Source: Cyclina sinensis
Lineage: Eukaryota > Mollusca > Bivalvia > Venerida > Veneridae
Assembly: GCA_012932295.1 (NCBI GenBank)
Contig: JAAONU010000001.1
Coordinates: 18,352,120-18,416,119, forward strand
Direction of reading: 5' to 3'
DNA length: 64,000 nucleotides
The position numbers and the translations under genes were made by a program. Every line of letters starts with the position of its first letter. The stretch's first letter is position 1. Shown here one piece after another: positions 1 to 9,264 of the stretch. The notes under the pieces were generated by a model that was not told the origin of the DNA, ran no database searches, and saw only the letters and a list, made by a program, of their open reading frames with translations.

Positions 1-1507
1 TAACTTCACATACACCCCTTGATTTAACATTCTCCTTAAAATTATCATTCATTTTTCAATTTACAGCAAATGAGCCAATAAAACAGGTAGAGAGTTACAT
101 TGTATCACTGGATAATTGTGGGATGTTTCCCTTTAATGTTTAATATAAGACATTTTATTTTGAAGGTAAGAGTATACTAGCCTTAAACAAAAGTTTATCA
201 TAATCTTTACAAACCCTAATCAGTATCATTCTTTTGCTATATCAAATCAATATTCAGAAGTTTATCTAACTTTTTACAATCACCATACATTTAGAATCAC
301 AAAAGTCTTCTGCTACTGTTCCACTGAAGATGGTAGCCCATTTTCAAAGGATAGTCATAAATGCTTAAGACTAAATTATCAATAATTATTTTCCTCATTT
401 AATGAAGAAATTCTTACCTCATAGTCAATAAAATTTATTAAGATTAAATAAAAAGTATTGAAATATGAAATGAAGTTATACTAAAAAATTTATTTTCAGA
501 CTTCAGGATATATACATTTTGTAATTATACCCATTTCAGAATAAAGAAACTTTATTTATATGTATTTTCTTAACAAATCAAAATGTTTTGCTGTTGTTTT
601 TTTTTTCTAAATAAACACTGTTTAAGCAAACCACAATAATTTTTAAATCGGGTACCATTTAAAGCGACTGACTCACAAAATTTTGCTGAAATTTTTTATT
701 CTTTCAAATTTAAGAGGATTTAATATACTATGGAAAAATATAATTTTATGCTTCTATACACCATGAAAACTGAAAAAAAAAAGTTTTGACTTAACCAGGA
801 TTCGAACCCACGACCTTTCGGTCAGTAAAATATAGAGCGACGACTTAGACCACTGAGCCACGACATCTAGTTATCAGTTTGCCTCAAAATTAATGTTATA
901 ACTAAAGTATTTACCCCGTTAGTCACAGGGTAAATTTTTTACCGATAAAAGTGTGTAAAACTTTATATTTTGATGTTTTTCTGTCACAAAAACTGAGTCA
1001 ATAACTTAGTTCAAATATGTTTTTCACGATTACAGCAAGAATTTCAAGATATATAAACATTTTCTTTTTATCATCTTCTGTGAGTCAGTCGACTTAAAGA
1101 GTAATTTGCATAGACTGTCTTTTGCCCTGTCAATCAAGAAAGGCTTCCTGCATAGAACAAACTCATATAATTTTCCTGTTCCCTTTGATCCCTTCAAAAA
1201 AGGGACAATAAGAGGGTCACAAAATGGTATGTTTAAGTCAAAGGTTACACTCAGAATTACAGGCAGAATAGGGAAGATGTACAACAGTTTTGTGCTGGTT
1301 TTGCTTCATGCTTTAAAACAACACTTACATTAGCTTCAAGGAAAAGCATACACCGTTAACTGCTAACTGATCTGTCTTCTGCATATGCAAAATGAAACTG
1401 AAAGATTAAGTTTCCCCATTTAAATTCTTGGATGAGAGAAACATTTGAAACTGTTACTAAAGCAATATCAAAATCCCACTGCTTTTCCAACATAATTTTC
1501 AACTTAC
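1..1507. other. AT-rich non-coding stretch, probably intron of the repeat-protein gene
   Basis: Apart from the SINE head at 785-872, I see no exon here. The 1,467-nt repeat exon ends with a good minus-strand donor (ACAG then GTAAGT at 1508/1507) in phase 1, so the transcript should continue to lower coordinates. No convincing phase-1 acceptor followed by protein-like sequence was found. The open frames at 1030-1333 on either strand have no recognisable composition or splice sites. Confidence 0.45.
785..872 (-). repeat. tRNA-derived SINE fragment
   Basis: Read on the minus strand, this has a tRNA-like A box (TGGCTCAGTGGT, from 860 down) and a perfect B box (GGTTCGAATCC, 808 to 798), spaced as in an RNA polymerase III promoter. 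The T stem (GTGGG against CCTGG) does not pair fully and no acceptor stem closes, so it is not a working tRNA. A tRNA-related SINE head is the best reading. It lies downstream of the last exon found for the repeat-protein gene. Confidence 0.6.
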
Positions 1508-4500
1508 CTGTAGTTGCATCAGTTTCTACATTTTCAGTGCCTTGGTCAGATGACTGCTGATCTTTACCAATTCCAGTGTCTTGACCATTTGCTTGCTGAT
1601 CTATAACAGTTGCTTGACCATTTGCTTGCTGACCTGTACCAGTGCCATGGGCGTTTGCTTGCTGATCTTTACCAGTGCCTTGACCATTTGCTTGCTGATC
1701 TATAACAGTTCCTTGACCATTTGCTTGCTGATCTGTACCAGTGCCTTGACCATTTGCTTGCTGATCTGTACCAGTGCCTTGACCATTTGCTTGCTGACCT
1801 GTACCAGTTCCTTGGGCATTTGCTTGCTGATCTATAACAGTTCCTTGACCATTTGCTTGCTGATCTGTACCAGTGCCTTGACCATTTGCTTGCTGATCTG
1901 TACCAGTGCCTTGACCATTTGCGTGCTGACCTGTACCAGTTCCTTGGGCATTTGCTTGCTGATCTGTACCAGTACCTTGACCATTTGCTTGCTGATCTGT
2001 ACCAGTGCCTTGACCATTTGCTTGCTGACCTGTACCAGTTCCTTGGGCATTTGCTTGCTGATCTGTACCAGTACCTTGACCATTTGCTTGCTGATCTGTA
2101 CCAGTGCCTTGACCATTTGCTTGCTGACCTGTACCAGTTCCTAGACCATTTGCTTGCTGATCTATAACAGCTCCTTGACCATTTGCTTGCTGATCTGTAC
2201 CAGTGCCTTGACCATTTGCCTGCTGATCTGTACCAGTGCCTTGACCATTTACTTGTTGATCTGTACCAGTGCCTTGAGCATTTGCTTGCTGATCTATAAT
2301 AGTGCCTTGAGCATTTGCTTGCTGATCTGTAACAGTTCCTAGACCATTTGCTTGCTGACCTGTACCAGTTCCTTGGGCATTTGCTTGCTGACCTGTACCA
2401 GTGCCTTGAGCATTTGCTTGCTGATCTATAATAGTGCCTTGAGCATTTGCTTGCTGACCTGTAACAGTTCCTAGACCATTTGCTTGCTGACCTGTACCAG
2501 TTCCTTGGGCATTTGCTTGCTGACCTGTACCAGTGCCTTGAGCATTTGCTTGCTGATCTATAATAGTGCCTTGAGCATTTGCTTGCTGATCTGTAACAGT
2601 TCCTAGACCATTTGCTTGCTGATCTATAACAGTTCCTTGACCATTTGCTTGCTGATCTGTACCAATGCCTTGACCATTTGCTTGCTGATTTGTACCAGTG
2701 CCTTGACTATTTGCTTGCTGATCTTTACCAGTGCCTTGACCATTTGCTTGCTGATCTGTACCAGTGCCTTGACCATTTGCTTGCTGATCTGTACCAGTTC
2801 CTTGACCATTTGCTTGCAGATCTATAACAGTGCCTTGACCATTTGTTTGCTGACCTTTAACAGTTCCTTGACCATTTCCAGTGTCTTGAGCCTTTGCCTG
2901 CTCACCTATACCACTCCCAGAGCCTTGAGCAGTTGCTTGCTGATCTGTATTTGATTTTACTGCATTTTGTCCACCTGTTTGATAAAAAAAAATCATAATG
3001 AATTTTAATGAGATAGTCAAAAAAGGATAAAATAGGTTACACTTTTACTTTAGTCAGATCAATAGCTTGAGAAAGGTTGGTACATTCATTATCTTAATAC
3101 TTCATGTGAAAGACCATAACTTTTTAGGACAAGAGGACATACAAGCATTAAACTATATTCAGAAAGAAGTTATACAAGTCTGAAATAAACGATGATCAAG
3201 ATTTATCTGTATTGCAAATTTCCTCTTAATGAAAAGTAGAATATTATGAAAATCTGTTTAAAACAAGAGCTGTCTGTATGACACTGAATCCAACTTAAGC
3301 AAATCAAAAAGCAGATCAGATCTTATTACAGAAATAAGATGCTTACAGAATGTTTTACAATGTCTCAAAAGAACTAAATATTCAACACTGTCTGCAACTA
3401 TAAATCTTGTCAATACTCCTTATTCAAAGTACATGATTAACAAATCTGAAGGTCTAACAAATTCATTAAAATGAAGTAAGCTTAAAAAATAAGCTAATTT
3501 AGGCCCCAGTGGTATCAACAGTCACGGTCAAAGTTAACAATGATCCACGTCAACTTTCTGAAGTCAAGGTCTTGAACATGTATGTTCAAGTATTAAGATC
3601 TTCAGAAAAATTTCCCATTATTCCGTGCCCATATAAAATCAACTGACCTCCGGACAATGTGGGACTTGACTTTAGGCCTTCCACTCTTCCATTTACACTA
3701 TTCAGTGTCACTAAGATGAGATATTTAACCAAGGTCCCATGCATTAACACTATACACTGGGCATATAAATGAACCAGAAGTGTCTCTTGAGTGTGATTAT
3801 CTCTTTTACCTTAAATAACTTAAGTCTTCTCGAGGTGTAAAGTATTACGGGAAACTGGTACCAGCAGGAGATAAACTCAGACAGACAATGTACTATGCTA
3901 CTTTGGTAGAAGGCTACAAGGCAATGTTTTTACACAAAATGTCAACTGTGCTGGTTCAGAACAGAATGTGTCTTTTGCATTTAATTCATAATTTTGTCTA
4001 ATGTAAAATTAAATGAACCCTTGGGACTGTGGGGCAAAAGTTCTTACGTTCTGTTGCCATAGCAACAAGAGTTTTGAAAATGGAATTTATTAGAAGGTGA
4101 AAACAATGTTGCACAACAAATAACACTGCAATGATTGATTGAATAAAAGATGTAATTTGAAGTTGAATGTTAACTATAACCACAAAAAACTGATCTTCAC
4201 AGTCACATAATGTGCACATGATGTACTCTAAAATATTGTGGAAAATCAGAGATTTTAATTGGCCCAAAAACAGACAGCCATCCTTTATTTTCAAGTTATT
4301 TTAGTGGTAAGGATCAAAGACTGCCAGTCTTTTCCTTACTGCTGTTTTTCTTCTTGAGTATTTACAAAACACTGCAAAACTGTATATAGGTAACTGATAT
4401 AAACCAAAGTGTCCAACTAGAACCTTGTTGATTACAATCGATATTGTATAAACGTACTAACCATGAATTTATGTTTGTGCTAAATATAATGGCCTTCAGT

Positions 4501-7500
4501 ATTTCCTAGCTAATCTTACTCTTCATAAAACATTTTATTAATCTAACAATCTTAACCTTCATTTTTTATCCATCCTCACTTACCAGTGGCAATTGGGTAT
4601 TTCTCTAGTCCAAGGTAAATGGTTTTACAAATGCCTATCTGGTCTTTGCAAAGGCGTGCACAGTTGTTTAGAAATAATGTAAACTGCCCTGAAGTACTTA
4701 AGCTGGAGAATTTTGAGATATCGGTACAAGGGTCCCATAAAGCTGTTACATTTCTCACAAACTCCTCCTCATGAAGCTCCACTTCCTGCCTTGCCTTAAC
4801 AAACTTTATAGAAACTTCCGCCACAACTGTACACAGCAGTCTTATGGTATCATCTTGTGAAGGGCTTTCACAATTTCCTAACAGTAACTGGTTGTGCAAA
4901 GATCCATGTGGTGGATATGGATACAGGAAGTTCAGCTTGCCTGGGTGGATGAAACTGTCTAGACAGGTGTAATTCTGTACCTCTGCAAAATATTGACTGA
5001 GTTGTTACAAATAATAAATGTTTCTGTCCAAGCTTCACTTAGACTGTGAATTCTATATGATTTTAAAATTTATTCATACAAATACATGTCTAAAACATGC
5101 ACTTTACTTTCTAGGGAATGAAAATGAAACACCTATTTTATTAGTCTGGCAGCCACACAAAATTTATACAGTCATATTTATTAACAATAACAATTATACT
5201 TTTAGTTTTCACCCTGCACATCACTTCAACCATCCAATCAGAACAATGGTTAGGGCACTAGATTTTGACTTTATTTGTGTATTTTGCATGTAACTAAGCA
5301 GCAGATAACTTTACCGATATTGAGCACATATAATTAGATGAATTATCTCTAATTATAGTTGATAAATGCAGTTTGATATGCTTTTGAAATATCAAAATAT
5401 CAAAAAGAAATTGATCAAACCAGTAAAAAAACACGTATGTTTTCAAGATTTTGTTACAAATAAGCTTTTTTTTCTAAACAGAGCGAAATGTGCCACCTCA
5501 GGAAAAAAACATATAATTATTCGAATGATTTTGCAAAATGTCCAAAGTAATCGGAAAACATTATACATCAGGCCTTTTTTTCCTTATATAGTTACTATCC
5601 GTAAAATAGTATGTTTTTTTTTCCAAAATGAAAAGCGTAAAATTCCCAGTCTGTTGTCAGTCTGCATAATTTAAATGATGTTTAATAAATCTCTTGATGT
5701 TGAATTTCTTTGAAAACCTATTTTTGTTTTCAACAGGGAATCCCATGAAATTATTTTAAACGCATAATGTCATATCCTACTATTGAGTACCTTGCAATAA
5801 CAATAAAGCGAAAATAACTGAAATATCTGAACGAATATGAGTGGTTCTGACGATATTTTTAAACTAACGAAATGTCGCATAATTCGAAACACTATTAAAA
5901 AAATATTAATGAAAGAGCAGATGGGAGTTGCAAAAGAATTGATATTTTATTCAAACAGGCCAAACTTGATTCTGATGAATCATCTTTCAAGCCAAATCAA
6001 GATGAAGCAAAAGAAACATCTGAGTCATTTACCCCATGCAGTATTGAAAATGCAGAAGGTCACTCGGTTGACATTACCTCGTGTGAAGATACTCCTATCA
6101 CTAACGAGGACAACACAAGAGGGACCACCAAAGTAAACAGATAATCAGAAAAGGAAAATTGTTAAACTTTTTAAGAAAAGAAAAGACAGAAAAACTGATC
6201 TGTAAATTTAAATATAAAAGAAAAAATAGTATTATACAGAGGCAATAAAATGAGACTATGCAGTATTTTCCATTAGTTAGTTTGTTACTCTAGAATTCCC
6301 AATTTGGACTTTTTACAATGCATTTTTCCCAATTCCACTGGTGTTGGTAGCACTCCCAAAATGGTGAAAAAAGGCCTGTACATACACATTAAACAGAACA
6401 GAAACAACTACCATTAATCAATATTATGTCTAATTAGTTTAAATAGTTACACATGCTGAAGTAATTTGGTGTGAATGACAATACAAAAATATTTCACCCT
6501 TTCCACCTATTGCATATTCAGGACGATGAAATGACTTTTCAATTACTTTATGTAATCAGGTAGACGAAATGGTTGGTCGATGGAATGACTGTAATTCTTC
6601 TAGACCAACATCATGTAAGTTAACACCTAAATAGTCAGTCTGGAAATCAAACTGAGCTTATTTTTGTTCTTGCAGGTTTCAGAAAAAGAGAATATGACAA
6701 TCACTATGAAACTTGTTAAAAAAAGGTAGAATTCAACTGAAAATTTATTACTCATAGAATATGGTCTTATTATTTACGATTTACCGACAAATTGGTAACA
6801 CGACAAATTGGTAACATGATTTTATATAGTAAAATAGGGTACTCTGCTCGTCATAGAAAGGTGTTCACATCATGTTTAAGAAGTTATTTGTTTGTCTTAG
6901 GTAATTATAATTTATATAATTTGTGTTTGTCATGTAATTATCATTATTAAAATTATTAAAATTGATTCTATAATATTACAATCATAGTTACTAATAACTA
7001 CATCGAAGGTAGTAATGTATTCAATGATTATGGCTAGATCTTTGAATTAAATCAGTTTATAATCTAATAACGGTAATGTGTTAAAATATATAAAACTTTT
7101 ACAATATACCGCAACACATAAGGTTTCAATACTCAATATTTCAATAACTAACATCTGTTGATACCTACTCTATCACTATCTCAACTCTAAACAATTACCA
7201 ACAATATTTCTATTGTTACCGATTTCTCCGTTTTTTTACTATATAAATTCATGTTACCGATTTGTTTGGTTACCTTATTTACAAGTATTGTAAAATATAT
7301 TTTACCTTGTAAAAACAAGTTTCGTAAAACTGAATCCATTGCTACATACAGATCACAGATAAAAAATGCTTCATTTCCACACACGGTCTGGCAGTTGTCC
7401 TGTGTCCACTTCAATGGGGCCATGTACTCACAAAGTCTCCTTGTATACTCCTTTTTTTCATCAGGAGTTCCTGCATTAGACTGGCCTTGATGCTCTTTGT

Positions 7501-7786
7501 ATAGAGCTAAAGTCACATTTGTAGATGGCAGTAATTTAAAGTCTGTTAGATAGCAACCAGATTCTATCTTTAATTTGTCGCAGATTGATTTCAGAACTTG
7601 GTTACTTGGCTCATTGCATGGTGCTAGTTTCTCTTCAAACCTGTCCTCACCAATATAAATTGGTGGAAAATTACAGCGGTTATCAGATATGATTTGTTTA
7701 AGAGTATTTTCCTGCAAAGCCAAAGGTAACGAATCAACAAAAACAAACGCACAGATAAATACGAAAGTAAGGACATTAAAATCCAT
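1508..7786 (-). CDS. Unrecognised secreted or membrane protein with an 11-residue Q/N/G/T repeat region (5' part of gene)
   Basis: I do not recognise this gene. Three exons join in phase: 7786-7306 (ATG; phase 1 at end), 4982-4584 (phase 1) and 2974-1508 (phase 1), each with GT-AG borders. They encode about 782 residues with no stop yet. Residues 1-21 (MDFNVLTFVFICAFVFVDS...) are a signal peptide. Residues 22 to about 294 form a mostly helical region with many cysteines (for example SICDKL, RRLCEYM, DNCQTVCGNE, NNCARLCKDQ) and N-glycosylation sites (NVT, NYT, NVT), as expected of an extracellular domain. The third exon is nearly all tandem repeat of unit QQANGQGTGTD. The layout (signal peptide, folded domain, repetitive low-hydrophobicity stalk) recalls TGN38/46-type membrane proteins, mucin-like stalks or matrix proteins, but no membrane segment is visible inside the window. 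An in-frame GTG lies three codons upstream of the ATG; ATG is preferred. The 3' exons are missing, so whether it is secreted or membrane-anchored is open. Confidence 0.7.
1568..2870 (-). repeat. Coding minisatellite, 33-bp unit, about 39 copies
   Basis: The 33-bp unit translates on the minus strand to QQANGQGTGTD and variants (GTVID, GTGTG, AQGTIID, GLGTVT). Unit length is a multiple of three, so all indels of whole units keep frame. This also makes other frames on both strands open over long stretches; those are shadows. Divergence between units is low and almost all differences are substitutions that recur in a pattern, pointing to expansion by copying blocks of several units. The array is embedded in one exon with non-repeat edges (ATAQGSGSGIGEQAKAQ at the N side, SSDQGTENVETDATTG at the C side). 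Confidence 0.9.
2975..4583 (-). other. Intron 2 of the repeat-protein gene
   Basis: Bounded by a donor at 4583 (ACTG then GTAAGT) and an acceptor at 2975 with a T-rich tract. It holds no recognisable gene. A short AAGGTCA-type repeat remnant lies near 3520-3570. The open frame at 3998-4294 lacks coding character. Confidence 0.6.
5837..6144 (+). pseudogene. Frameshifted coding relic, possibly a transposase N-terminus
   Basis: Starting at an ATG (MSGSDDIFKLTKCR...), the first third reads in one frame. After about position 5915 the protein-like sequence continues in another frame (KRIDILFKQAKLDSDESS, then an acidic Ser/Thr/Glu-rich stretch ending VNR and TAA at 6142-6144). The composition of the second frame, with a motif resembling the R-I-D-x-F-F-K start of ZMYM/hAT-type transposon proteins, suggests a broken transposon or retrocopied open frame. 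It lies in intron 1 of the repeat-protein gene on the opposite strand. The family assignment is a guess. Confidence 0.25.
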
Positions 7787-9264
7787 CGCTGACACCCGTT
7801 TGACGTGTTCGGGTTGTCTTGTGTCGTGTTGTGTTGACTAATATTCGTCGCGTTGTAATAATTTATGTTTGTTAACTTTTCTACAACGTGGCAGTAAACC
7901 ACTAAATTCATCCCGCCCGGTCCCATGTAGAATTGTTTTCAAGAAATGGAAAAAAAAATGTACATCTTGTCTTCTAGTTTTCTTATTTACAGAGCGTTTA
8001 ATTAACCTTTAAGGAACTGTGGTTACCGCTGATAAGATAATGTAACGAAAATATGCTTTTACAGCAACAATTCATCAATAACTTATATCACACGTGAAAC
8101 CACAGACAAATACACAGATGAGTATTATTCTATAAAGTTTTGCATTACCCTTGAGCTTAGAACAGTATGTCTTTTCCTGATACCTCAATTGCATGAACAT
8201 TTGTGCCAAGTAATTTGTAATCCTTCTACTGTAGTGAAAAACTGTTTCACAGTTCACGGGCAGAAGTTGGAAGTAGCCTATCTGCTTTATTTGGCCAGTA
8301 ATTAATGTGTACACAAAAGTCTGCCTTTGGCCACAGATTCCTAGATCTTGTTCAAACCATCCCGTTGCCTCGACTGGGTAGTTTTTTGGTTCCAAGCCCA
8401 GTCAAAGACCACTTAGTAACAGAATGTAAATGAACAAACAAGTAGACAACGTACCTGGTACATATTTTGGAGGTCACAGACAGGTTACAACCCGATGACA
8501 TTTTAAGGTAAAATTTGTGCCAACCCATTACCACGAATAACTGAATTGAAAATAGGATACATATTTACACGTCGGTATTCTATGAGTTCATACCAAACAA
8601 AAATAGCTGCTAGTATAATGGTATTTAGCACAGAAACCTCCTAAGATTTAGTTGTCTGTGACCCATCACTTTTTTCTACATCTCTATTTCTGCTAGCCAG
8701 TGAAGCAATAATTTCATAACAATTAATTCGTTTCAAACACTGTCAAAGAAATAAACGTATCAAGTGTCGTTTACGTCGCTTACCGTGAGAATAACCGTCT
8801 GCTTAATATTGTTTATGTGTAGTCTTTATAACAAAATCCATAAACACAATGACTTTTCAAGCAACTTTTAAGTGAAGAGTCTGTAGTTCTATATTCAAAA
8901 AGAAAATAAAGAAAAGGCATGCAATAAAAGCCATCGTACACCTCCTAACTTTATAGTGACCTTCTAATCCTGCAAACACATTAAATGGATTTCAGCCTTC
9001 GGCTTGGGACCGGACATGTTTGTAGACTGTCTGGTCGGCCACCAGTATGCAAGCAGGGCCTTAATAGCATCTTATGTGATTTTTCTTTTTTATTCGTCAG
9101 TAGAACTATAATACAAAAGTACTTCAACTTCAACTTATTACTGCCAAAAGTCAATACTGACTTTACTAGGCAGGCGCGTGTCAGTAACATTAAAATTATA
9201 AAAGATAATAATAAAGAAAACAAAATTTTACTAAAGATCTTACTTAATCATTTATTTTGAATGT
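7787..9264. other. Intergenic region upstream of the repeat-protein gene
   Basis: Should contain the promoter and 5' UTR of the minus-strand gene starting at 7786. I see no clear TATA box at a convincing distance, no RNA gene and no coding exon. The open frames at 7624-7926, 8075-8534 and 8981-9260 overlap on both strands and have no protein-like composition. Confidence 0.5.

Noticed and set aside
785..872. tRNA gene on the minus strand
   Set aside because: T stem mismatches and no acceptor stem; a SINE head fits better.
1581..2954. Long plus-strand and off-frame minus-strand open frames over the 33-bp repeat (ICLLICTSALT, KQMVKALVQIS repeats)
   Set aside because: They are shadows of the 33-bp coding minisatellite; only the minus frame with QQANGQGTGTD joins in phase to the neighbouring exons.
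8981..9260. Overlapping open frames of 80 and 91 codons on both strands
   Set aside because: No composition bias, splice sites or recognisable motif.
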